Of a stretch of DNA of 64,000 bases, positions 17,401 through 26,588 are shown piece after piece (position 1 is the stretch's first letter; the number at the start of each line of letters is the position of its first letter). Source of the stretch: Mucilaginibacter kameinonensis (GTDB lineage: Bacteria > Bacteroidota > Bacteroidia > Sphingobacteriales > Sphingobacteriaceae); contig NZ_RCWZ01000002.1 of the NCBI RefSeq assembly GCF_003675385.1, forward strand, positions 1,178,001 through 1,242,000, read 5' to 3'. The notes beneath the pieces are model-generated. The model did not search any database and was not told where the DNA came from. It saw only the letters and a program-made list of their open reading frames with translations. The translations under genes and the position numbers were made by a program.

Positions 17401-20400
17401 CAATGCGCCAAAACTCATTAATTTGCTGCGGAACTGTATAAGTAGCTGTTGATGCTTGCTGAGTGCCGTCTACATATATACGCATACCATTGGTAGGCCC
17501 ATCGGTTACAATAACATGGTGCCATAACCCATCGTTGTAAGCCGTGGTTGTATTGATAGTTACAGTGCCCCCGTTGTAAACACCGTAATATAACAGGCCT
17601 GCATCATTCATATACAGGTTACGGTCTTGCGTTGCATTGCTACCTGTTTGATTCCCGCCTATGCCTATTAGCTTGCCGCCCGCAACGGTTGTTTTAAACC
17701 ATATGCTGTAACTAAAAATTAGCGGAACATACTGCGTAGTCGTTGATATATATTGCGGGCTTGCATTTGTTCCGCTAAAGCTGTAAGCACCATTGGCAAG
17801 GCCATTTCTGTCGGCTACTGTAGTTGGCAGCGTAGTGCCTTGCAGAGTGCCGTTGTTACTTAACCCCGACCAGTCCGTTAAACTGCCACTTTCAAACGGA
17901 TAGCTTAACATCGGGCTGTTTATAGATGATGATACTTTTGGATTTACAGTAACCGTAACTGCGGTGCGCAGTGTGGTTGTTGTTCCGGAGGTTGCCGAAA
18001 CATAAAAAGTTGTAGTGCCGCCTACAAATGGCGTATAACTTGCCGAAGTACTGCTTTGCAGGGCGGTGGTTGTTGTATTGTCAATATACCAGTTGTAGGT
18101 AACCCCGGCAATTGCTCCGGTTACTGTAAGTGTTGTACTCCCCGCACCGCAAAGAGTTGTGCCACTTACTGTAGGGCCTGCGAGGCCGACAACCACGGTT
18201 TGGGTTGTTGTGCTTGAACATGAGCCTTTGGTTACAGTCAGGCTTATGGTTTTAGTACCCGAGGTAAGCCATGAAACGCTGTATCCGGCTTGTGTGCTGC
18301 CTGTTGCCGTGCCGCTGTCAAATGACCAGGTATACGTTGCGGTAGCATCATAAGTGCTTGTAAGGGTAACAGTAGAAGTGCCCGTAACAACAGTAACCGG
18401 AGATGTGGCTGTAAATACGCTGCCAGGTAAGCTGGTTACTGTTGGAGTATAAGTCGCAGTTGATGAACAGCTGCCCGGCCCGCCGGTTACTGTTAAGGTA
18501 TAATTACCCGCTGCGGCACTTGAAAATACCCCCGGGTTACCCTGATAAGTAGCACCTGATGGGCTTGTCCAGTTATAGGTAGCACCGGTAATGGTTGGAG
18601 CATAAATGCTGATAGGACTGCCGGCACAAACGGGAGTATAGCTGCCTATCTGATTAACATCATTAAGTGCGCTAACTGCTGAACTTGTAAGTTCGGTATT
18701 GTATATGGCCACATCATCGATACTACCATTAAAATATTTGCTGGTAGGGACCGACGGCCATGAACCTCCCAAATCATCGAAGCCTATTTTCCAATAACCA
18801 TTCCTGGTTTCGGCCGCATAGTATGCCAATGATCCAACATTGGTGTTATCTACATACATCACTATACCGGATGTTGCTCCAAATGTAACTACCACGTGGT
18901 GCCAGTTGCCGTCGTTATAACTTGAGGTCGAAGTTACGGTACGCGTTGCGCCATTATAAACACCAAAGATCAGCTGCCCGCTGTTGGTCATATATAGATG
19001 ACGGTCATAACCGCCTGAAGCTGATACGTTTTGGCCATCACTAAAGCTCATAAGCTTCCCGCCCGAAGTTGTTGTGGTTTTAAACCACAAACTCATGGTA
19101 AACGTTTGAGGACCGGCAATTTGCGTTGTTGATGACATCCATTGTGTGCTGCCATTAAAGCTGTAAGCACTATTGGCGAAACCATACCTATCGGTGGTTA
19201 AGGTAGGCGCATTTTCAAGTACGCCATCATTTTGATTGCCCGAAACATCTTTTGTATTACCGCTGAATGAATACGAAATCGCGGCATTAGAAACCGGCGA
19301 ACTAACTATGGGATTAATGGTTGCTGTAACTGCAGTACGAGGGCTTTCTGAGCCGCCCGAAGTATAAGTAACATAAAATGTAGTTGTAGTTGTTATAGTC
19401 GGCGAATAACTTGCTGTACTTGCCACTGCAGTACCGCCGGTAGCGGCAGTGTACCATTTATAGGTACCACCCGACGGAGAGCCGCCTGAAGCTGTCAAAG
19501 TTATCTGCCCGGCACCGCAGCGTGATACTGAAGACGCAGTAGGAGGGGCCACGTTTGTGAACGATACGATATTATTACCGGTAGTTGAGTTATTGGTATA
19601 ACCGTTATAAGTTGGGTTGGTATAATCGGTAGTTCGGATTTGTACCGCGCCGGTTTGAGTGTAGGTGTTGTACGGAGCTGGGTTGCCATAATTTAGAGAC
19701 GAAAGCACATCTACCACTAAAAAATAATCGGCTACACGGGTCAATGAGCCGTCTGAATTTCCGGAACTGTAATTTGGATCGCCTGAACCCGAATTAATAG
19801 ATGCGGACTGCATCGTCGGGCTGTTTATATTTACTGTAGCCAATAACGAATTATCACTTGTAGTGGTGTAAGTATCGTCTATGGATTTATACAAACGTCC
19901 GTTAGTGAAAAATGCGTTAATGTTGGTACTTCCGGAAGGAGTTATGCCAAAATTAATATCGGCAATAGTATAAGTTCCCCTGATATTTAATTGAATGCCT
20001 GATGTTACAACATTTGTTTGCCCTGCATAAAATGGAGGCTGTATGATACCGTTACTGGCAGAGCTTACACCTGTAACTGTCATACGACGGGTGTACAATT
20101 TTAAGTTATCCCAATAAAAATTATTACCGGTGGTGCGTAAATCGGTAGTAGCTAATATGCTATAGGAGTAAGTATTTAAATTGCTTTGTGTTGATGTGCC
20201 GACATATGTTGTTGCTTCATTGCTGGAGCCCGAAACAGGATTGGCCCAAACAGACCATTTACCGGTATTTAGGCGTTGCACTTTTATTGACCAGACAACA
20301 TTATTGGTAATAGGAAACGTAATTAAAGATTGGATATCATACTGGGTATTTCTGTAACGGAGGATCATGTTTGTTCCTACCTGTGTCATATAAAACCCCT

Positions 20401-20860
20401 GGATTGTTTGGGAGGTTTGGTCATAGGTACTGGCACTTAGCCAATACTGCCACGCTGCATCTCCTGTATTTGCTGGCCCGGTTTTTTGGCCGTTATCATA
20501 AGGTTCGATGGGCGAGGTAGACGAATTGTTTTTATAAAGGAAAGTCCATTCGTAATCGTAGTCGTTAAGATTTCTGTCAAGAGTAGGAGCTATAATTGAG
20601 CCGTAAATGTTATTTTTTTGATTAACGCCGGCAACAGATGTTAAAGCAATGGTATTATTGAAAGTTGTACTTGTAGTTGAAGTAAGTACAATGGTTTTGG
20701 CTAATGGGTTTAAGTAACCTACGCTGCCAATATTATTATCATCATAAGGATTATAATAAAACTGGTTTGCAGCGGTAAACTGCACTTCCTGCGCCGCAAC
20801 AGTACTGAACAGGCATAGCAGGTAGCCGGCAAACAAAACGCGGAGTAATTGTGCTTTCAA
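14486..20860 (-). CDS. Giant LamG/Ig-like surface protein with T9SS sorting domain
   Basis: A 2124-residue secreted protein, start codon TTG (no ATG fits the signal peptide). Order of parts: signal peptide (1-23, ending VAAQ); an unrecognised 410-residue region; Ig-like domain (about 441-515); LamG/concanavalin A-like domain (528-722); PKD-like and Ig-like segments (740-972); second LamG domain (985-1182); another Ig-like part (1200-1270); beta-rich repeat region (1270-1440); a C-terminal module (about 1440-2124) shared with the 1097-residue protein at 37644-40937; and a type A T9SS sorting domain over the last 85 residues (SVYPNP to VSKFVKL). LamG domains suggest glycan binding or adhesion. 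The gene is rich in Thr/Ser/Gly codons. No catalytic domain was recognised. Confidence 0.88.
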   Translation of the reverse strand: MKAQLLRVLFAGYLLCLFSTVAAQEVQFTAANQFYYNPYDDNNIGSVGYLNPLAKTIVLTSTTSTTFNNTIALTSVAGVNQKNNIYGSIIAPTLDRNLNDYDYEWTFLYKNNSSTSPIEPYDNGQKTGPANTGDAAWQYWLSASTYDQTSQTIQGFYMTQVGTNMILRYRNTQYDIQSLITFPITNNVVWSIKVQRLNTGKWSVWANPVSGSSNEATTYVGTSTQSNLNTYSYSILATTDLRTTGNNFYWDNLKLYTRRMTVTGVSSASNGIIQPPFYAGQTNVVTSGIQLNIRGTYTIADINFGITPSGSTNINAFFTNGRLYKSIDDTYTTTSDNSLLATVNINSPTMQSASINSGSGDPNYSSGNSDGSLTRVADYFLVVDVLSSLNYGNPAPYNTYTQTGAVQIRTTDYTNPTYNGYTNNSTTGNNIVSFTNVAPPTASSVSRCGAGQITLTASGGSPSGGTYKWYTAATGGTAVASTASYSPTITTTTTFYVTYTSGGSESPRTAVTATINPIVSSPVSNAAISYSFSGNTKDVSGNQNDGVLENAPTLTTDRYGFANSAYSFNGSTQWMSSTTQIAGPQTFTMSLWFKTTTTSGGKLMSFSDGQNVSASGGYDRHLYMTNSGQLIFGVYNGATRTVTSTSSYNDGNWHHVVVTFGATSGIVMYVDNTNVGSLAYYAAETRNGYWKIGFDDLGGSWPSVPTSKYFNGSIDDVAIYNTELTSSAVSALNDVNQIGSYTPVCAGSPISIYAPTITGATYNWTSPSGATYQGNPGVFSSAAAGNYTLTVTGGPGSCSSTATYTPTVTSLPGSVFTATSPVTVVTGTSTVTLTSTYDATATYTWSFDSGTATGSTQAGYSVSWLTSGTKTISLTVTKGSCSSTTTQTVVVGLAGPTVSGTTLCGAGSTTLTVTGAIAGVTYNWYIDNTTTTALQSSTSASYTPFVGGTTTFYVSATSGTTTTLRTAVTVTVNPKVSSSINSPMLSYPFESGSLTDWSGLSNNGTLQGTTLPTTVADRNGLANGAYSFSGTNASPQYISTTTQYVPLIFSYSIWFKTTVAGGKLIGIGGNQTGSNATQDRNLYMNDAGLLYYGVYNGGTVTINTTTAYNDGLWHHVIVTDGPTNGMRIYVDGTQQASTATYTVPQQINEFWRIGGDNLQGWPSRPSNDYFVGILDDVAIYNHELSASEITSNDMNLYKFSAGYCANNPLTITAQTMPGTPTYSWVDNATPSITGSGNPVTFSKATTTNYTLTTTVNGCTQNTAIVTPTLQTYTWTGLAGTTAVGTDNNWTNTSTGIAGQAPKLDGTEAIIIGTASTGFYPVLTANKSAYTLTVNSGAKLDLGGFTLSVGCNIFNSAGGTLTMGTGTNFNASGITWNGVSPNTNQSFTGSSTASTSQLGNMTVSNTVTGGNVTITAGKLDLYNVLTMTSGNLIVSSPATVTLKSLATQSATVAAIPSGLTITGNFSVERYIAGGTSKRGYRLLTSPVNNGSGIYTVNYFKNNAYVTGTTTTSGGFDLSPNANNPTIYFFRENLASSNTSFTSGNYRGLNNLNSAPNYAFDGESGTFTLPVGNGFLFFFRGDRSVASIAAETVASYVPTGTTFTTTGTLNTGNITVKHWYSQASTLMYSTTTGSKVSGYNLVGNPYASTINIEKFNRQSVQAKSSIYGGGFPDESGATLSSPLKIWVFNPVTKQYSTYEQKKTAIASADTVSNVNPGISSDGFASNMIATGQGFFVRATATGQTLTFRESAKTNTQPNTGSLNAILSTPDRPVLASTSKLASFATMQPQAVNESDAEPRLRFRLIKDSVNVDAVVLALDKDISPLFNKEKDAEDLGGSGALVSLSIFSADSLKATIHRRPFPHKQQEVIPLFADATASGPYQLKLSDLTDLPDIYEVWLKDALTKDSLDIKNNRTYNFNIDKGNAASFGKDRFSIVLRQDPALALKLIDFTAVKVIAAAKVTWTVKNEANYTTFVVQKSTDNGTTWQNIDVIQSNSAGSYNYTDVNPVKGLNKYRLQLTDLNNDISFSKDVSLMYANISNTIANNWLSVYPNPTAESINIKISQPNASSNYNIEITNSSGIILKSVNITELYWKNNVSSFVPGTYIVKVINNKTRQLVGVSKFVKL

Positions 20861-21302
20861 ATTAATAGGTTTTAGGGAGCAATTGCAATAATGATGCTAA
20901 TTCAATAAAAACGCGACGAAACTACAATATTTCACTCAATAAGGCACTTACGTTGAAAATGATGGCTTGGATTTGAGGTTTTGTTATGAAAATGAAAATA
21001 AAAGTGTGGTTAATTATTAATTATAATTTACCCACATTGGGGAATAATTTCCACCTTGCTTTTAATCAATAAGCATGTTATTAGCTTACTGGTAGAGATT
21101 TTAAAATTTCAATAATTGATAGATTTTTTAAGAGTATTCCTAAAAAGAGTGTTAATTTTTGTTGTTGATGCTAATAATTGAGCACGGTAGCCAAATATTT
21201 ACAATGTGGCTGTGCTTTTTGAAAAGAGAGTGTGAAGATATCACTGGAAAATATGCCGGGTATTCCATCTGTAATGCGGAGCACCCGGCATAGGAGAGAA
21301 GG
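20861..21302. other. Gene-free gap between the T9SS gene and the M1 peptidase
   Basis: This 442-base AT-rich stretch lies upstream of the 2124-residue gene and downstream of the peptidase, both on the minus strand. Apart from a hairpin at 21254-21292 I see no coding frame, family repeat or convincing TAnnTTTG promoter. Confidence 0.6.
21254..21292 (-). terminator. Possible terminator hairpin after the M1 peptidase
   Basis: TGCCGGGT and ACCCGGCA form an 8-bp stem with a loop of about 22 bases, 11 bases after the peptidase stop. On the minus strand it is followed by ATTTTCC, a weak T run. Confidence 0.5.
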
Positions 21303-23288
21303 TTATTTAACCTTTTGGCTATTATTGCCTCGGTTAAGATCGGGCAGGGCAGCATCGGGATCAATAGTTACCGATTCGGCTTCCTGTGTGGTAGGCAGTG
21401 TGTAGTTTATCTGTTTGTATTGCAGCCAGGTTTCAACCGGCAGGTAAAAGCGTTTTTTGCTGCCGTCTTTAAATTTTACCTCTACAGTAAATGGCATTGG
21501 CAGTTGTTCTTTGTTCACCACATTTATCGTGATACCCTTTGACGCGTCTCTGCCTGCATATTTAGCATCAATGAGCGCTATATCAACTGACCAGTTATTG
21601 TAAAACCAGCCTTTCCAAAACCAGGATAGGTCTTCACCGGCACCATTCTCCATCGACCTGAAGAAATCATCGGGTTGTGGATGTTTAAAAGCCCATTGAT
21701 TAATATAGTTTTTAAATGCGTAATCAAACCTGTCTTTCCCTAAAATCTGTTCACGTAATAAAACCAGGCCAAAAGCAGGTTTATAGTAGGTGAGCGGATG
21801 GCGGTACTTTTCGGGAATAGCATCTGGGGCTGTCATGATACTCGGTGATTGCGGGTCAAGCATGGCCGGAATTATCTCATCGGCCGGGTTGCCGCCGCCG
21901 GGTGCATATTCGCTATCGCGTTTAGGCGCATATTCTCCTTTGTTAAACGCGTCGGAAGCGTAGATATCTATAAAGGTGTTCAGGCCTTCGTCCATCCAGC
22001 CGTAGCGGCGCTCGTTTGATCCTACGATCATAGGGAACCAGTTGTGGCCAATCTCGTGCGCGGTAACCCAATACAGTACGCTGCCTTTATCGGTAATGCC
22101 GTCAAACACTATACCGGGGTATTCCATACCGCCGGCAATACCAGCCTCATTAATGGCAACAGGGTAAGGGTATTCAAACCATTTTTCCGAAAAATATTCT
22201 ATTGATTTTTTAAGGTATTCGGTAGCCCGGCCCCAGGCGTCGTTGCCGTAACTTTCGGCTGGGTAAACGCTCATTGCCAATGACTTTTTGCCGCTGGGCA
22301 GGTTCACCCTTGCTGCATCCCATATATAAGCCTTTGATGCGCCAAAGGCAACATCACGCGTATTAAGCATTTTAAAATGCCAGGTAAGTGTTCCCTTATT
22401 AACCGGGCGACTGGCATGATCGTTAACCTCTGCCAAATCGCGGATCATGATGGTTTTATCGCTATTTCGCGCCTGATCTAATCGGGCAATCTGTTTAGCG
22501 GTAAGTACTTCTTTAGGGTTAAGCAATTCGCCCGATCCGGCTACGATCATATCCCATGGTACAGTAACAGCATAATCTATATCTCCGTAATCAAGATAAA
22601 ATTCGCCGCTGCCTAAAAACGGGAGGGTATCCCAGCCATGACTGTCGTCATAAACGCACATCCGCGGAAACCACTGGGCAATTTCATAGATCTTGCCATT
22701 TTTGGTATCGCAATAATCGGTACGACCACCAAAAGCACCGGGAATGGTATAGTGATAATTAATACGCAGTTTGATGGTCCCTTTTTGCAGTGGGTGTGCA
22801 AGACGAACCTGCATACGGGCGTCAGAAATTACGAAGGGCACAGGTTTAACCACATCACCATAATCAACTGATACGGATTCTATCTGGTAACCACTGGTAT
22901 GCTGATCAGCAGCGGGCGAATGGTCTGTGAAAAAGTTAGAGCGGGCATCTTGTTTGTATGTGTTTTGATCAAGTTGCAGCCAAAGGTATGGCAGGGCATC
23001 CGGACTGTTATTGGTGTAATTGATCACAACAGTACCGCTTATGGTTTTGCTTGCGGTATCAAGTTTAACTTTAAGGGTGTAGCCGGCCCGGTTTTGCCAG
23101 TATTTAGGGCCGGGAGCGCCGTTTGGCGAATGAAAGTCGTTACCTTTTTCGGTATAAAACATAGGCCTGAAAGCCTCTGCCGGATTATAGTTTGATGAAG
23201 TATCGTTAGGATTGAGTTTCCTTTTTTGCGCCGACGCGCCAAGTGCTAAAACCGACATTAAACCAATGCCGATAGATCTTAATTTCAT
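21303..23288 (-). CDS. M1-family zinc metallopeptidase
   Basis: A 661-residue exported aminopeptidase-like protein with a signal peptide (1-20, ending ASAQ). The zinc site is complete: HEIGH at 411-415 and the third ligand Glu434 in WMDEGLNTF, 18 residues after the second His, as in M1 enzymes. GGMEYPG at 386-392 is the counterpart of the GAMEN exopeptidase loop. The N-terminal beta domain of M1 proteins is present. The C-terminal helical domain of full-length aminopeptidase N is short. It is expected in the periplasm or on the cell surface and is divergent from the gene at 23370. Confidence 0.9.
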   Translation of the reverse strand: MKLRSIGIGLMSVLALGASAQKRKLNPNDTSSNYNPAEAFRPMFYTEKGNDFHSPNGAPGPKYWQNRAGYTLKVKLDTASKTISGTVVINYTNNSPDALPYLWLQLDQNTYKQDARSNFFTDHSPAADQHTSGYQIESVSVDYGDVVKPVPFVISDARMQVRLAHPLQKGTIKLRINYHYTIPGAFGGRTDYCDTKNGKIYEIAQWFPRMCVYDDSHGWDTLPFLGSGEFYLDYGDIDYAVTVPWDMIVAGSGELLNPKEVLTAKQIARLDQARNSDKTIMIRDLAEVNDHASRPVNKGTLTWHFKMLNTRDVAFGASKAYIWDAARVNLPSGKKSLAMSVYPAESYGNDAWGRATEYLKKSIEYFSEKWFEYPYPVAINEAGIAGGMEYPGIVFDGITDKGSVLYWVTAHEIGHNWFPMIVGSNERRYGWMDEGLNTFIDIYASDAFNKGEYAPKRDSEYAPGGGNPADEIIPAMLDPQSPSIMTAPDAIPEKYRHPLTYYKPAFGLVLLREQILGKDRFDYAFKNYINQWAFKHPQPDDFFRSMENGAGEDLSWFWKGWFYNNWSVDIALIDAKYAGRDASKGITINVVNKEQLPMPFTVEVKFKDGSKKRFYLPVETWLQYKQINYTLPTTQEAESVTIDPDAALPDLNRGNNSQKVK

Positions 23289-23405
23289 GCTGCTTATTTA
23301 AGCACCCAATATACAAAGGATGCCTGTAAAAAATAATCTTATAAAAAAGTTAAAACGGTTTATGGAATTATGCTGACAACTGCATCCTATAGGCAAATTA
23401 GTAAA

Positions 23406-24113
23406 ATGGGCCCTATTCCACATGTCAGCATACCTAAACCTTGTCATGAACAGTGGCAACAGATGACAACCGTTAGCAATGGCCGTTATTGCGGTCATTG
23501 CTGCAAAACGGTGATTGACTTTACAGTGATGAGCAACCAGGATGTGATCAACTACCTGGCAAGAAGTGGTAATGTTTGCGGCCGTTTGAATATGGAGCAG
23601 TTAAGTGCCATCAATAATAAATTGTGGAATGCACCCAAACAAAATTGGAAGACATGGTTAACCGTTATGTCGCTTTTGTTTTTAACGCCGATAACCAAAG
23701 TTGAGGCAAAAGCTCAAAATAAAACCGAGCAAGGGCCCCGGCTATTAAAAAATAAGGTTTTACAGCAGGATACTGCAAGGTTGTTTATTATTAACGGAGT
23801 TATTAAAGATCTGAACTCACTTATGCCAGGAGCTACTATCTCCATAAAAGGAGAAGCGACAAGAGTAATATCAGATACTGAGGGACGGTTTAAACTTGCT
23901 GCTGCATCACTAAACGATACGCTCAGGGTATCATATATCGGTTATGTATCACAGGAATTCAAAATTGCAGATATCATTAACAAACCGAACTTTGTGATAA
24001 CCATGGCTGAGGATCTAATAAATACCCGTTGGCAAACTGTTGTAGCCGGCGGTATTTATGTAAGGGCTTCTTTACCAAAAAGGATCTGGCGTAAAATAAA
24101 AAGCATATTTTAG
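23406..24113 (+). CDS. Cys-rich N-terminal motif protein with carboxypeptidase-like domain
   Basis: About 235 residues from the ATG at 23406; an ATG at 23370 is also in frame, but homologues as I remember them begin close to the IPKPCHEQW motif. The N-terminal 70 residues carry CHEQW, GRYCGHCCKTVIDFT and VCGRL, a Cys-rich segment recurrent in Bacteroidota ahead of TonB-like or carboxypeptidase-regulatory domains. A membrane segment follows (TWLTVMSLLFLTPI), then a regulatory-like beta domain (INGVIKDLNSLMPGATISIKG onward). Function unknown. It ends 18 bases before the Lgt-like gene, so it may belong to that operon. Confidence 0.75.
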   Translation: MGPIPHVSIPKPCHEQWQQMTTVSNGRYCGHCCKTVIDFTVMSNQDVINYLARSGNVCGRLNMEQLSAINNKLWNAPKQNWKTWLTVMSLLFLTPITKVEAKAQNKTEQGPRLLKNKVLQQDTARLFIINGVIKDLNSLMPGATISIKGEATRVISDTEGRFKLAAASLNDTLRVSYIGYVSQEFKIADIINKPNFVITMAEDLINTRWQTVVAGGIYVRASLPKRIWRKIKSIF

Positions 24114-24131
24114 TGCATATAAAAGCTAAAC

Positions 24132-24884
24132 TTGCAGTTTCCAGTAAATATCCCTTTAGGCCGGTCATCAATTCCGGTACATTTTGTTTGCGAAACGCTA
24201 TCGTACTTTTTAGGCTATCAATACTATGTCTGGCTGCGTAAACACACCACTGATAAGATCTCTGCGCATCACCGGTTAATTATTTTTATTGGCGCGGCGA
24301 CAGGCGCGTTCATCGGCTCACACCTTGTAGGTGTTTTTGAAAATCCGGCTTTGCTCTTCTCGCATTTCAGTATTATCTACTTTATGAGCAACAAAACCAT
24401 AGTGGGCGGCATGCTTGGCGGGCTGATAGGGGTTGAGCTTACCAAAAAGCAATTGGGTGTAACAGCTTCCTCCGGCGATCTGATGGTTTACCCCCTTATC
24501 CTGGCTATGGTTATCGGGCGTACGGGATGCTTTTTGGCCGGGCTGGAGGATGGCACCTATGGAGTAGCATCAAACTTGCCATGGGCTATCGATTTTGGCG
24601 ACGGTATCCGCAGGCACCCTACCAATCTTTATGAAATTATATTTTGGCTGATGATTTGGGTTGTGCTGAAGCTTATAGAGCGAAAACGGCAGTTTGCCGA
24701 TGGCGCAAGGTTTAAAGTATTTATGACAAGCTATCTTATTTTCAGGCTCCTGGTAGAGTTTATCAAACCCGATTATTTTTTCAGTTTCGGCTTGTCGGTA
24801 ATTCAGTTAGTTTCTATTGCCGGTATTTTGTATTATTATAAAGTATTTCTACATCCTAAAAAACTGTTTATAAACCATGCCTGA
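24132..24884 (+). CDS. Divergent prolipoprotein diacylglyceryl transferase-like protein
   Basis: A 250-residue membrane protein of the Lgt family with about seven spans, starting at TTG (a stop lies 12 bases before it in frame). Lgt landmarks remain: GRTGCFLAGLEDGTYG at 129-144 in place of GRxxNFxNGE, HPTNLYE at 162-168 in place of HPSQLYE, and FRLLVEF at 204-210. Two positions differ from classical Lgt as I recall it: the GRxxN asparagine is Cys133, and the essential histidine of the SFHGG segment is absent (TIVGG at 89-93). It overlaps the next gene, a radical SAM protein, by eight bases. It may transfer or bind a phospholipid-derived group but act on something other than prolipoprotein; that is inference. 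Confidence 0.8.
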   Translation: MQFPVNIPLGRSSIPVHFVCETLSYFLGYQYYVWLRKHTTDKISAHHRLIIFIGAATGAFIGSHLVGVFENPALLFSHFSIIYFMSNKTIVGGMLGGLIGVELTKKQLGVTASSGDLMVYPLILAMVIGRTGCFLAGLEDGTYGVASNLPWAIDFGDGIRRHPTNLYEIIFWLMIWVVLKLIERKRQFADGARFKVFMTSYLIFRLLVEFIKPDYFFSFGLSVIQLVSIAGILYYYKVFLHPKKLFINHA

Positions 24885-26274
24885 ACGCCCATATATTTAT
24901 TATGATTTTACGCTGAGCATTTGCTCTACCTGTTTGCGCCGGGTTGATGCTAAAATTGTTTTTGAAGATGATAAGGTTTACATGCTTAAAAACTGCCGTG
25001 AGCATGGTTTTGAAAAGGTACTGATTGCCACGGATATTGAATATTATAAAAACTGCCGCAACTATGCCAAGCGGAGTGAAATGCCGCTGAAGTTCAATAC
25101 TAAAACACATTATGGTTGCCCTTATGATTGCGGTCTTTGCCAGGATCATGAGCAGCATTCCTGCCTTACGGTTGTTGAGGTTACAGACAGGTGCAATTTA
25201 AGCTGCCCAACGTGCTATGCCATGTCATCGCCTACTTATGGCAGGCACCGTACTTTAGCCGAAATTGAGCAGATGCTGGATGTTGTTGTTGCTAATGAAG
25301 GTCAGCCGGATGTGGTGCAGATTAGCGGAGGAGAGCCTACTGTGCATCCTCAGTTTTTTGAGATCCTGGATATAGCCAAAACAAAACCCATTAAGCATTT
25401 AATGGTAAATACCAACGGCATTCGTATAGCTAAGGATGAGGCTTTTGTGAAACGCCTGGCCAGTTACATGCCCGATTTTGAGATCTACCTGCAGTTTGAT
25501 TCGTTTAAAAAGGAAGCCCTTGAACAGCTGAGAGGCGAGGATTTGCGTGAAGTAAGACAAAAGGCTATTGAAAATCTTAATAAATATAATCTCTCCACTA
25601 CTTTGGTTGTTACCCTGCAAAAAGGTCTTAATACCGATGAGATAGGGCAGATTATTGAATATGCGCTGAAGCAGCCCTGTGTACGGGGTGTAACTTTGCA
25701 GCCGACGCAGGAAGCCGGCCGGATAGAGAATTTCAACACCCAAACCGACAGGTATACCATGACCGAGGTGCGGAATGCCATATTGAAACAAACCAATGTG
25801 TTCAACAAAAACGACCTGATCCCCGTACCGTGTAATCCGGATGCTTTGGTGATGGGCTATGCCCTTAAACTGGGAGGTGAGGTGATCCCGCTAACCCGGA
25901 TGATTAACCCGGATGATCTGCTGGATAATTCAAAAAATACCATAGTATACGAAAATGATGAACGCCTGAAAGGGCATCTTCTTAATATGTTCAGTACGGG
26001 TAATTCGGTAGATAAGGCTAAAGAGCACCTGCATTCGTTGTTATGCTGTTTGCCCGAAATAGATGCACCTAACCTGGGCTATGATAACCTGTTCAGGGTA
26101 ATCATTATGCAATTTATTGACGCGCATAACTTTGATGTGCGGGCCGTCAAAAAATCCTGTGTGCATATCGTAAACAAGGATATGCAGATTATCCCCTTTG
26201 AAACCATGAACATTTTTTACCGCGACGATAAGCGGGAATACCTGGAACAATTAAGAACAGAAATTTTAGCGTGA
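24877..26274 (+). CDS. Radical SAM protein of the Tes/MJ0619 type
   Basis: A 465-residue radical S-adenosylmethionine enzyme. The SAM cluster motif is CNLSCPTC (Cys106, 110, 113) with GGEPT at 151-155. The N-terminal region is the family's cysteine-rich part: CSTC at 16-19, KNCREHGF from 39, Cys60, and CPYDCGLC (81, 85, 88) plus Cys96. The C-terminal stretch IDAHNFDVRAVKKSC and IPF near 435-455 also fits. This architecture matches archaeal MJ0619 and tetraether lipid synthase (Tes), which joins lipid chains through carbon-carbon bonds, though the usual Cys after IPF is Glu here (IPFETMN). Overlap with an Lgt-like gene points to a lipid substrate. The reaction is not established. Confidence 0.82.
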   Translation: MPERPYIYYDFTLSICSTCLRRVDAKIVFEDDKVYMLKNCREHGFEKVLIATDIEYYKNCRNYAKRSEMPLKFNTKTHYGCPYDCGLCQDHEQHSCLTVVEVTDRCNLSCPTCYAMSSPTYGRHRTLAEIEQMLDVVVANEGQPDVVQISGGEPTVHPQFFEILDIAKTKPIKHLMVNTNGIRIAKDEAFVKRLASYMPDFEIYLQFDSFKKEALEQLRGEDLREVRQKAIENLNKYNLSTTLVVTLQKGLNTDEIGQIIEYALKQPCVRGVTLQPTQEAGRIENFNTQTDRYTMTEVRNAILKQTNVFNKNDLIPVPCNPDALVMGYALKLGGEVIPLTRMINPDDLLDNSKNTIVYENDERLKGHLLNMFSTGNSVDKAKEHLHSLLCCLPEIDAPNLGYDNLFRVIIMQFIDAHNFDVRAVKKSCVHIVNKDMQIIPFETMNIFYRDDKREYLEQLRTEILA

Positions 26275-26588
26275 TGGAAGCTGACAACAATAACGTAACA
26301 TCGCAAGGCGGCAATGATGCCCCTGGTAATCATGAAGAAAAGAAGCCATCAGCAATGAAAATAGTGGGGTATAACCTGCTGGTATTTGCGGCTTACACCG
26401 TTATTTGTGCGGTTACAAGTAAAGATGGCGGGTTTATTTTTGATATGTTTTTTATCGGCATTCAGTTTTTTGCCTGTATCATATTTGCTATCATGAAAAG
26501 AAGCTGGGTGTGGCTATTAAGCGCGCTAATGGTTTTAATTATTGGCTTCTCGACATGCGTAGGCTTGATAAACGTCAGCGGGCTTTAA
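26274..26588 (+). CDS. Small three-span membrane protein
   Basis: A 104-residue protein whose ATG overlaps the radical SAM stop codon (TGATG). A polar Asn/Gly/Glu-rich N-terminus of about 30 residues precedes three hydrophobic spans. No family recognised. The translational overlap says it belongs to the Lgt-like/radical SAM operon, perhaps as a membrane partner. Its 3' end overlaps the convergent Ppx/GppA gene by four bases. Confidence 0.7.
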   Translation: MEADNNNVTSQGGNDAPGNHEEKKPSAMKIVGYNLLVFAAYTVICAVTSKDGGFIFDMFFIGIQFFACIIFAIMKRSWVWLLSALMVLIIGFSTCVGLINVSGL

